NCBI GenBank assembly: GCA_031265585.1 | Contig: JAISCL010000220.1 | Coordinates: 1 to 51,674 of the forward strand | Direction of reading: 5' to 3' | DNA from: Tannerella sp. | Lineage (GTDB): Bacteria > Bacteroidota > Bacteroidia > Bacteroidales > Tannerellaceae | DNA length: 51,674 nucleotides | Part shown: one piece after another, positions 42,765 to 50,451 of the stretch | Position numbering within the stretch: the stretch's first letter is position 1 | How the letters are laid out: each line of letters opens with the position of its first letter | Made by a program: the position numbers and the translations under genes | Notes under the pieces: model-generated | Seen by the model: only the letters and a program-made list of their open reading frames with translations | Database searches by the model: none | Told to the model about the DNA's origin: nothing

Positions 42765-42803
42765 TGTCTAATTTTTTGACACCACTGTCTTTATTTTTTA
42801 CAC
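42765..42803. promoter_or_regulatory. Paired upstream activator-like sites
   Basis: TGTCTAATTTTTTGACAC (42765-42782) and TGTCTTTATTTTTTACAC (42786-42803) are two similar 18-bp inverted repeats 21 bp apart, so on the same face of the helix. They lie about 55-95 bp upstream of a sigma-54-type promoter, the usual place for NtrC-type activator binding. The first is a good palindrome (GTGTC/GACAC), the second weaker. Confidence 0.65.
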
Positions 42804-42856
42804 TCCGGCGGGAAACCCTGCAATGCTAACTGTTGAGATACAGTATGTTTTATATC

Positions 42857-42873
42857 CCGGCACGATTTTTGCT
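42857..42873 (+). promoter_or_regulatory. Sigma-54-type (-24/-12) promoter of the FtsX-type permease gene
   Basis: CCGGCACGATTTTTGCT matches the RpoN consensus TTGGCACGnnnnTTGCw except for the first two bases. The invariant GG (42859-42860) and GC (42871-42872) are spaced exactly. The expected start is near 42884, about 32 nt before the ATG. Confidence 0.72.
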
Positions 42874-42915
42874 TTATGAAAAGGTAATTATATAATTCCA
42901 AAATAACAGATAAAG

Positions 42916-45282
42916 ATGAACAGATGGCTGGACGTAAGGTCCTTTTTCAGATTTTTGAGCAAGAACAGGTTTTATACCTTTATTAATGTATTCGGCCTGT
43001 CGGTATCGCTGATGTTTGTGATACTGATAGCCGTGTATACGGTGCAGGAACTGTCGGTCGACGCTTTTCAGGAGAAAGCGGACCGGACTTATATCCTGGC
43101 CAGTGAAAACAGTCCCGGCAGCGCCTGGAAGCTGGGCGAACGTCTGCAGGAACGGTATCCCGAGATCGAGAAAGTCTGCGCGGTGGTGAGTTCGCAGAAA
43201 AAGGTTCCGGTGACGGTTGACGGCGGCCGCAGGGTGAAAGCCGACCTGGCTTTTGCGGAAAGCACCTTTTTCGACGTCTTTTCCTTTGAACCGGTCGGCG
43301 GAAACCGGCAACAGGTCATTGCCGCACCGGACGGGGCCGTCATCTCCGAATCGTTCGCCCGCCGGGCCTTCCCGGACACCGACCCCGTGGGGCAGACCGT
43401 CCGGCTGTACGATTCCCTTTACGTAACGGTAAACGGCGTGATGAAGGACATCCGGCAGTCAGTCGTTCCATACGCCGACATCCTGCTGCGCATCGAAAAT
43501 GTGAATCATTTTAACCCGGGACTTGCCTCCGACAGGTACAGCAATTACGGTGAAGCCGTCCTCTACCTCCTGGAAAAGGAAGGAAGCGATCTGCGCGCCA
43601 GGGAAGCCGATATGCTGGAATGGTTCAGGGAATTTGTGTGGCTGTATAAGGAAGGACATGCCCGGCAGGCGACGCTTATGCCGTTGCGGGAAATCTACTT
43701 CTCCGACCGGTATCCGATGTTCAAAAGCAGCTACAAGGGCTATACCGTAAATTTCGGCGACCGTTCGCTCGTGGCCGTCCTGATGTGGACGGGGATCCTG
43801 ATCCTGCTCTTTGCCGTCATCAACTACATCAACCTGACCGTGGCACAGGCCGGCTTTCGTGCCGGGGAGATGGCTACGCGCCGGCTGCTGGGGTCGGATC
43901 GCGGGGAGCTGTTCAAGCGTCTGATGACGGAGTCCACCCTGCTGTGCATCCTTTCGTTTGCCGTCGGACTGATGCTGGCTTTCGCGTTTGCGCCGTATGC
44001 CGGCAACCTGATGGAGCGGACGCTGGCAATCTCCGAAGTCATTACGCCGTCCGGCATGGTCGCGGCAGGTGGATTCATCCTGCTGCTGGGCGCCGTTTCC
44101 GGTCTGCTGCCGGCGACCGTCATCTCGAACGCCAAACCGCTTGAGATTGTCAAGGGCAGCCTGCAACGGAAAACGAAGATGGTGTTCAGCAAATGCTTTA
44201 TCACCTTCCAGCATGTCGTTACGATTGTGATGATTGCCACGTCCGTGACGATGATTGCCCAGGTGGAACACATGACAAAGGCGCCGCTGGGATACAACAC
44301 GGAGAATCTTATCGACATCTCCCTGACGGACGGGGCGGCAAGCGGGAACGCAGCGCTCCTGCTCGCCGGCGAACTGGAACAGCTGTCCGTGGTGAAACAG
44401 ACGGGATTCAGCGCCGGAACGCCGTTCGACAGGGGAAACAACCAAACCATGCAGCAGGACGGCAGGAATATCAGTTTCCAGGAATTTATCTGCGACGACG
44501 TCTTTTTCGACATGATCGGGTGGCAGAAGCTGCGGGAAAACCGGGTCTCCGGTGAAGCGTACTACCTGAACGAGCGCGCCCTTGCAGAGCTTGAAATCGG
44601 GGAAGACGCGCCGACATTTCTCTATTACGGGAATGCAACGCCGATAGCCGGCATCCTCCGGGACTTCCAGTTGTACAACATCACCGCCCCGCCCAATCCG
44701 GTGCTGGTAAAGGTCAGGAAAGCGGGGGAAATGAAAGAGCGGGAATGCTGGAACCTCATGGTCGAAGTCGAGGGCGATCCGGGAGCGGCGTACCGTGCCG
44801 TAAAGGAAGTCTGCGAACGCATCACCCGGAGCGAGTTCGACGGGAGATTCATCGATCAGCAGGTAGCGGCCTCCTTCGATGTCGAGCGGCGGATGTCACG
44901 GCTGATGACGCTCTTCACCACTATCGCCGTCCTGATTTCCCTGCTGGGTCTGCTGGCCATGTCCACCTATTTCATCCGGCTGCGGATGAAGGAGGTTGCG
45001 ATCCGCAAGGTATTCGGCTCCTCCAGTTCCGAAGTGCTCCGGCGGCTGGTGACGACGTTCCTGGGTTACGTGCTGGTAGCCATCCTGATAGCCGCGCCCG
45101 TGACGTGGTACCTGACGCAGCAATGGCTCTCGGACTATCCGTACCGGATACCGCCCGGCCTCAGCCCGCAGATATTCGCCGCTGCCGGCGCGTTCTGCCT
45201 GGCCGTATCGTTCGTGACCGTATTTTTCCAGAGCTACGCAGCCGCCAACACCAATCCGACAAAAAACGTCAAAAGCGAATAA
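42916..45282 (+). CDS. FtsX/MacB-type ABC transporter permease
   Basis: 788 residues. The N-terminal helix (NRFYTFINVFGLSVSLMFVILIAVYTVQELSVD, 18-50) is followed by a periplasmic MacB-like domain. A first FtsX domain (about 285-420) has three helices (MWTGILILLFAVINYINLTVAQA; STLLCILSFAVGLMLAFAFA; MVAAGGFILLLGAVSGLLP). A second half repeats the plan, starting with helix LFTTIAVLISLLGLLAMSTYFIRLRMKEVAIRKVFGSSSSEVLRRL near 675 and ending with FVTVFFQSYAAANTNPTKNVKSE. This is the double-FtsX form common in Bacteroidota, where many copies occur without an adjacent ATPase, as here. It probably works with a MacB-type ATPase encoded elsewhere in efflux or envelope-stress response. The sigma-54-type promoter and activator sites upstream suggest induction by an NtrC-type regulator outside the window. 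Confidence 0.93.
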   Translation: MNRWLDVRSFFRFLSKNRFYTFINVFGLSVSLMFVILIAVYTVQELSVDAFQEKADRTYILASENSPGSAWKLGERLQERYPEIEKVCAVVSSQKKVPVTVDGGRRVKADLAFAESTFFDVFSFEPVGGNRQQVIAAPDGAVISESFARRAFPDTDPVGQTVRLYDSLYVTVNGVMKDIRQSVVPYADILLRIENVNHFNPGLASDRYSNYGEAVLYLLEKEGSDLRAREADMLEWFREFVWLYKEGHARQATLMPLREIYFSDRYPMFKSSYKGYTVNFGDRSLVAVLMWTGILILLFAVINYINLTVAQAGFRAGEMATRRLLGSDRGELFKRLMTESTLLCILSFAVGLMLAFAFAPYAGNLMERTLAISEVITPSGMVAAGGFILLLGAVSGLLPATVISNAKPLEIVKGSLQRKTKMVFSKCFITFQHVVTIVMIATSVTMIAQVEHMTKAPLGYNTENLIDISLTDGAASGNAALLLAGELEQLSVVKQTGFSAGTPFDRGNNQTMQQDGRNISFQEFICDDVFFDMIGWQKLRENRVSGEAYYLNERALAELEIGEDAPTFLYYGNATPIAGILRDFQLYNITAPPNPVLVKVRKAGEMKERECWNLMVEVEGDPGAAYRAVKEVCERITRSEFDGRFIDQQVAASFDVERRMSRLMTLFTTIAVLISLLGLLAMSTYFIRLRMKEVAIRKVFGSSSSEVLRRLVTTFLGYVLVAILIAAPVTWYLTQQWLSDYPYRIPPGLSPQIFAAAGAFCLAVSFVTVFFQSYAAANTNPTKNVKSE

Positions 45283-45308
45283 GCACATATTCCGAGTCAG
45301 CTTCTGCC

Positions 45309-45332
45309 CAGTGTCGTCAACTTAAGGGCTGA
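45309..45332. repeat. Dispersed 24-bp element, second copy at 20601-20624
   Basis: CAGTGTCGTCAACTTAAGGG plus CTGA matches CAATGCCGTCAACTTAAGAG plus CTGA at 20601-20624 with three differences. Both copies start within 30 bp after a stop codon (ahcY, FtsX-type permease) on the same strand. It could be the end of a decayed insertion sequence or a transcript-end element; I cannot decide. Confidence 0.6.
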
Positions 45333-45442
45333 AGAATGCGCGCGCGCTAAAATTTTTAGAAACAAAAAAAAGAATTAACCCGCAAATACACGAATAAAAA
45401 CAAATAAAATCAGTACATTCGCGGCAAATAAACAATAAGCGT

Positions 45443-48400
45443 ATGAAAAAGTTAACATGGTTAGTTGCTGTCATTTTGATTATTACAAACTGCAGCCAAA
45501 AAGAGAATTCCGATTCGGCTATCACGCCGGAAGAACTCGAACAGGCCTTTGCCGCTCCCCCCGCTTCGGCCAGACCCCATACCTGGTGGCACTGGATGAG
45601 CGGTAATATAACGAAAGAAGGTATCACCGCAGATTTGGAAGCGATGGCCGACGCCGGGCTGGGCGGCGCACAGATCTTCAATGTCTCCGAAAATATCCCC
45701 CACGGCCCTATACAGTTTAACAGCCCGGAATGGATTGATATGGTGAAACATGCGGCCTCCGAGGCAAAACGTCTGGGACTTGAACTGTGCATCCATAACT
45801 GTGCAGGCTGGGCCAACAGCGGCGGACCGTGGAATACCCCGGAACACGGCATGAAAATGGTCGTCACAGGCGAGATGCAGGTAAAGGGAGGAACGTCCGT
45901 GACCGCACCCCCACCACAACCGGAAGCCAGTCCCGACTTTTACCGCGACATTGCAGTACTGGCTTTTCCCACGCCTGCGGCCAACCCGGCGGCAAAGGTC
46001 GTGACGGATCTGAACAGCAGGACGGTTACATCTCTCAAAAGAGAAGAAACCACAACCGAAATGTCGCCGGAAACGGTCATACAGCAAGACAGGGTGATCG
46101 ACCTGACAGATCAACTCTTCCCCTCCCCCGACGGGAAAACAACCGCCTGGAACGCGCCGGAAGGCGACTGGACAGTCCTCCGCGTGGGCTACACAATCAA
46201 CGGACGCAAGAATCATCCGGCGCCGGACGAAGGGAGAGGCCTCGAATGTGACAAGCTCAGCCGCGAAGCCGTAAAAGCACACTGGGACGGACATGCCGGC
46301 CTGATACTCGCCGCACTCGGAAAAATGGACGGCCCCGACAAACCGGGACTGAACAATATTCTGATCGACAGCTACGAAGTCGGTTCGCAAAACTGGACGC
46401 AGGGATTTGAAAAGGAATTTCAGGCGCGTTGCGGATATTCGATACTGAAATTCCTCCCCGTATTCACCGGGCGGATCGTGGATTCACCCGAAATGACGGA
46501 ACGTTTCCTGTGGGATTTCAGGCGGGTAATAGCCGACTTGTTTGCCGAAAACTATTCGGAATATTTCGGGAAACTGGCGCACAGCGCCGGACTGCTGTAT
46601 TCCTGTGAACCCTACGGCAACAGTCCGTCCGACGACATCCAGTATGGCAGCTTCTGCGACATCCCGATGGGCGAGTTCTGGCCGGGCAGCGGTCACAGCG
46701 TGAACAGCGGCAACGCCAAACTGCCTGCCGCCATTGCACACGTCTATGGCCGGAAGTTTGTCGGCGCCGAAGCCTTTACCGCCGCACCCGAAGGCGGGAA
46801 ATGGAAGAAAGGCCCGTTTGACATCAAAGCGCAGGGCGATGCCGTGTATTGCGGCGGCGTCAACCGCATGATCTATCACCGCTACGCACACCAGCCGTGG
46901 ACGGATCCGACCCGTTACCCGGGCATGACCATGGGACAGTGGGGCACTCATTTCGAGCGTACCCTCACCTGGTGGGAACAGGGCCGGGAGTGGCTCCGCT
47001 ACCAGGCGCGCTGCCAGTATATGCTTCAGGAAGGCCGTTTCGTGGCGGACGTGCTGTTCTATTGCGGGGAAGGCGCTCCCAATGAACTCCGCGACGCCAA
47101 ACTGCCTTACGGATACGATTACGACGGATGCGATACCCGCGCCCTGAAAATGCTGAAAGTAAAAGACGGTCGGCTGGTATTGCCGTCGGGAATGAGCTAT
47201 CGCATGTTGGTACTACCTGACGATCCGGTCATGTCGCCGGAAATATTGAAAACCGTCGGGCAATTAATTGACGGCGGCGCAGTCGTCGTCGGAAAAAACA
47301 GGCCGGAACACGCTCCCGGTCTGCGCAACTATCCGGCAGGCGACGCAAAAGTCAAACAGCTTGCCGATAAAATATGGCCGAAAGTCATATCCGGCAAATC
47401 GCCCGCCGACGTACTGGAATCGCTCGGAATAAAACCCGATTTCAGCGCCGGCAACGAAGAACACATTAACTATATACACCGCGAAATCAACGGAATGGAC
47501 TGTTATTTTATCGCCTGTTCGAATCAAAAGGGAGAGGACGTGAAATGTACATTCCGCATAAGCGGCAGGGCGCCGGAATTTTGGCATCCCGATACGGGTG
47601 AAACGGAAGCCGTTCCCGTCTATGAAGAAAAAGACGGCCTGACCACGATACCCGTCCGGTTCGAGCCTTCGGGGTCGGTATTTGTTGTTTTCCGCAAACC
47701 CGTTTCCGCAGAAGATCATGCGGTGGAAGTAAAATACACAGCCGCAGAGAAAAAACCCGCCCGTACGGGTGATTTAAAGATTGTCAAGGCGGAATACGGC
47801 TATTTTGCAGATGAAGGCGTCGAAAACTGCGCGAACGTGACGGAACTCGTCCGCAAACAGGTTGCCGGCGGGAAATCGGAAATCACAGCTTCAAATGACC
47901 GTTTGAACGGAGATCCCGCGCCCGGAGTTTTTAAACAGTTACAGATTGACTACCGTGTAAACGGCACAGATAAACAGATGCGAATTACCGAAAATCAAAG
48001 CGCCGAGCTGCCGCAGGGAGCGGAAATCATCAAAGCCTGGTACGGTATAATCGGCAATATCCCCAAAACCGAACCGGTACGCAAAACCGTGGATGTAACG
48101 GCGAAACTGGCCGGACAGGTAAAGGACGGCGCCTTAACCGTAGCCGTGAACAGCGAACTTGCCGGCGGCAAAGACCCCGCCGCTTCGCCGAAAAAGGAAG
48201 TCCGTGCGGAATATCTGTACGACGGCATACGTGGCTGGGCAAAAGCCGGCGAAAACCAAACCTTGCTACTGCCCCCCGAACCCGAAGACGCCATACCGCT
48301 GCCTGCTTACGAATTGTATACAGCCGGTAACGGCAATGTGGAAATCCGCGCCTGGGAAACCGGGTCTTTCGAGGTCGCGATGGCTTCGGGCAAAACCCGG

Positions 48401-48991
48401 AAAACCGGACCCGTAAATGTGCCGGACAGGATGGAAATAGACGGCCCGTGGCAACTGTCCTTCCCCCCGAACTGGGGCGCTCCGCCACAGATCACGCTCG
48501 ACAAACTGACTTCATGGACGGAACATGCGGACGCCGGCGTAAAATACTTTTCAGGAACGGCAACCTACGGCAAGACATTTACTTGGAACGTAAACCCGGC
48601 TTCCGATACGCGTGTAATCCTTGATCTGGGAAGATTCAAAAATTTCGCCGAAGTCCGGCTGAACGGAAAATCATTCCCCGTACTCTGGAAACCGCCCTAC
48701 TTCCTGGACATTACCGAAGCCGTCCAAACCGGCGAAAACACCCTGCAGATAGCAATCACAAACCTGTGGCCCAACCGCCTGATAGGAGACGAACAGTTAC
48801 CCGACGACCGCGAATGGGAAGGCCTTCACCTGAAAGAGTGGCCGCAATGGGTACTCGACGGCCAACCCAGCCCGACAGGCCGCTTCACATTCACCACCTG
48901 GCATCACTGGAAAAAGGATGACGCCTTATTACCCTCCGGTCTGTTCGGCCCGGTACAGGTACGGCAAGTGAAATGTGTGGAAGCCAGGTAA
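45443..48991 (+). CDS. GH106-type alpha-L-rhamnosidase lipoprotein
   Basis: 1182 residues with a lipoprotein signal (VILIITNCSQ, Cys near 15). The N-terminal catalytic part starts in the typical way: PPASARPHTWWHWMSGNITKEGITADLEAMADAGLGGAQIFN (about 36-78), then LCIHNCAGWANSGGPW near 115-130, and later FVGAEAFTAAPEGGKWKKGPF and HRYAHQPWTDPTRYPGMTMGQWGTHFERTLTWWEQ near 475-515. A C-terminal beta-sandwich (about 990-1130; LDLGRFKNFAEVRLNGKSFPVLWKPPYFLDITEAVQTGENTLQI) is the sugar-binding domain usual in this family. GH106 enzymes release alpha-linked L-rhamnose from pectins and plant or bacterial glycans. A DUF3863 gene follows on the same strand after 70 bp. No SusCD pair is adjacent on this side. 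Confidence 0.93.
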   Translation: MKKLTWLVAVILIITNCSQKENSDSAITPEELEQAFAAPPASARPHTWWHWMSGNITKEGITADLEAMADAGLGGAQIFNVSENIPHGPIQFNSPEWIDMVKHAASEAKRLGLELCIHNCAGWANSGGPWNTPEHGMKMVVTGEMQVKGGTSVTAPPPQPEASPDFYRDIAVLAFPTPAANPAAKVVTDLNSRTVTSLKREETTTEMSPETVIQQDRVIDLTDQLFPSPDGKTTAWNAPEGDWTVLRVGYTINGRKNHPAPDEGRGLECDKLSREAVKAHWDGHAGLILAALGKMDGPDKPGLNNILIDSYEVGSQNWTQGFEKEFQARCGYSILKFLPVFTGRIVDSPEMTERFLWDFRRVIADLFAENYSEYFGKLAHSAGLLYSCEPYGNSPSDDIQYGSFCDIPMGEFWPGSGHSVNSGNAKLPAAIAHVYGRKFVGAEAFTAAPEGGKWKKGPFDIKAQGDAVYCGGVNRMIYHRYAHQPWTDPTRYPGMTMGQWGTHFERTLTWWEQGREWLRYQARCQYMLQEGRFVADVLFYCGEGAPNELRDAKLPYGYDYDGCDTRALKMLKVKDGRLVLPSGMSYRMLVLPDDPVMSPEILKTVGQLIDGGAVVVGKNRPEHAPGLRNYPAGDAKVKQLADKIWPKVISGKSPADVLESLGIKPDFSAGNEEHINYIHREINGMDCYFIACSNQKGEDVKCTFRISGRAPEFWHPDTGETEAVPVYEEKDGLTTIPVRFEPSGSVFVVFRKPVSAEDHAVEVKYTAAEKKPARTGDLKIVKAEYGYFADEGVENCANVTELVRKQVAGGKSEITASNDRLNGDPAPGVFKQLQIDYRVNGTDKQMRITENQSAELPQGAEIIKAWYGIIGNIPKTEPVRKTVDVTAKLAGQVKDGALTVAVNSELAGGKDPAASPKKEVRAEYLYDGIRGWAKAGENQTLLLPPEPEDAIPLPAYELYTAGNGNVEIRAWETGSFEVAMASGKTRKTGPVNVPDRMEIDGPWQLSFPPNWGAPPQITLDKLTSWTEHADAGVKYFSGTATYGKTFTWNVNPASDTRVILDLGRFKNFAEVRLNGKSFPVLWKPPYFLDITEAVQTGENTLQIAITNLWPNRLIGDEQLPDDREWEGLHLKEWPQWVLDGQPSPTGRFTFTTWHHWKKDDALLPSGLFGPVQVRQVKCVEAR

Positions 48992-49061
48992 AAAATGTGG
49001 CAACTGTTTTTACTGTCGAGCGAAGCATCCCGCCGGAAATTGACAATGGGTATTTTTAAGT

Positions 49062-50432
49062 ATGGACAATATGTATAGAACAAAGATTTTTCTTATGATG
49101 ATAAGCGTTTGCATCTTACATGCGGCGCAGGGGCAGACGCAACGTATTCAGACGCCTGCCGAATTGACGGGACACCGGTTTTTGACTTTAAATACAGTCA
49201 TCCGTGTCAATCAGATTGAAGTTTCGCGCGACAGGAATGCGGGAATGGACGAACGCGACCGGCATACCCCGGAATATGTGCAGGAATTTCGCAGGGCGGT
49301 GGAAACGGGATTTCCCGGAGCGCGTATTACCTGGGCGTTCAGCTGGCTGGCGCTGCATGACACAACGTACAATTACCGGAAAATCCGTGAACTTGTTGCC
49401 GGCTATCATGAGCAGTACGGCGATGATGTGACGTTTATCCCCGGCGCCTATTTTGCCAATGCCTACAATTCGTACGAACAGGTAAACAGAGATTTGCACG
49501 AAGGACTGGCAAAAGCAAGCGAAATAGTCGGCGGCGGTTTCCGTCCCAAAAGCGTAGTGGCGGGATTTCTGGCGGCGCCCAATCTGCAATATCTTGCCGA
49601 AAAGGAAGATATCCACGTGTGCCAGGGGACTATCTGGAGTCAGTTTTCAATTGACAATCAGGATGGCGACGGCTCGATATCCTATCCCTATTATCCGTCG
49701 AAAGAGCATTTCTGTAAGCCGGCGCAGGGAAAAGACGATTTCATTGACTGTGTGAATCTGGACGGCTGGACAATGGATTTCCTTGCCGCACGGCGCGACG
49801 GTTTTGCCGATGGATACAACAGCCGCATGGGAGTCGGACCGATAGAAACGATTGCACCGTTCGGGAAAAGAATCGGTCTGTCGGAAATGATGCACACCAC
49901 GGCGATACACTTTGACAGCGGTTTCGAACTGAACGGTTTTGCATGGGTGACCAACTGCTGGGAAATATGCCTTACGGACAGCCGGTATTCGGGTATCGCC
50001 TATTCCGGCGTCGCCGACTGGCTGGACGATGTCAGACGTCGCTGGCCTGATACGAAAGTCATCACACAGGGTGAGTTCGGCCTGCTGTGGCGACAGCATT
50101 ACAGGGACAACAGTTTCAACTACCGTTTTGTAGAACGGGGATCCGGTATTGGCGGCTCCGATTTCAACAGGCAAATCCGCTGGTTCATGAACAAAGATTT
50201 CCGGCTGGCGCTGATAAGAAACTGGCAAACAGGCAGCCAGGAAGACGTTATTGATTTTACGCGCTACGACATTCCGGCGAAAGAACCGCAGGAAATGACG
50301 CGTTCATGGAGTCTGCTGGGTGAAATCAATCAAAAACAGACACGTCCGCAAGACAAACCGGCGCCGCTCAATCGACTGCCGGAAGAATACAGGCAAATCA
50401 TCCGGCGAATATATCCGTATCTTTTTCCGTAA
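49062..50432 (+). CDS. Exported DUF3863/DUF3864 protein
   Basis: 456 residues. A signal peptide (ISVCILHAAQGQ, cleavage near 24) precedes a barrel-like domain: FLTLNTVIRVNQIEVSRDR near 40-60, TWAFSWLALHD near 90, VTFIPGAYFANAYNSYEQVNRDLHEGLAKA near 127-158, VVAGFLAAPNLQYLAEKEDIHVCQGTIWSQFSIDNQDGDGSISYPYYPSKEHFC near 166-222. This pattern is that of the uncharacterised DUF3863 plus DUF3864 proteins of Bacteroidota. The motif order (a strand with Asp/His, then an Asn- and Trp-rich region) recalls the polysaccharide-deacetylase/alpha-mannosidase type barrels, so carbohydrate processing is possible but not shown. Start ATG 49062 or 49071 (MYRTK) are both possible. It follows GH106 by 70 bp, a probable functional partner. 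Confidence 0.8.
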   Translation: MDNMYRTKIFLMMISVCILHAAQGQTQRIQTPAELTGHRFLTLNTVIRVNQIEVSRDRNAGMDERDRHTPEYVQEFRRAVETGFPGARITWAFSWLALHDTTYNYRKIRELVAGYHEQYGDDVTFIPGAYFANAYNSYEQVNRDLHEGLAKASEIVGGGFRPKSVVAGFLAAPNLQYLAEKEDIHVCQGTIWSQFSIDNQDGDGSISYPYYPSKEHFCKPAQGKDDFIDCVNLDGWTMDFLAARRDGFADGYNSRMGVGPIETIAPFGKRIGLSEMMHTTAIHFDSGFELNGFAWVTNCWEICLTDSRYSGIAYSGVADWLDDVRRRWPDTKVITQGEFGLLWRQHYRDNSFNYRFVERGSGIGGSDFNRQIRWFMNKDFRLALIRNWQTGSQEDVIDFTRYDIPAKEPQEMTRSWSLLGEINQKQTRPQDKPAPLNRLPEEYRQIIRRIYPYLFP

Positions 50433-50451
50433 TTTTTCAACAATATGCATT

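Larger units (their letters stand above)
42588..42915. other. Intergenic region before the FtsX-type permease
   Basis: No gene is seen. The right half carries a sigma-54-type promoter and two upstream activator-like sites (annotated separately). The left half, next to the lipoprotein gene start, shows no clear TAnnTTTG. Confidence 0.6.

Noticed and set aside
43459..44513. Long minus-strand ORFs within the FtsX-type permease gene
   Set aside because: They are antisense frames to a clearly conserved membrane protein.
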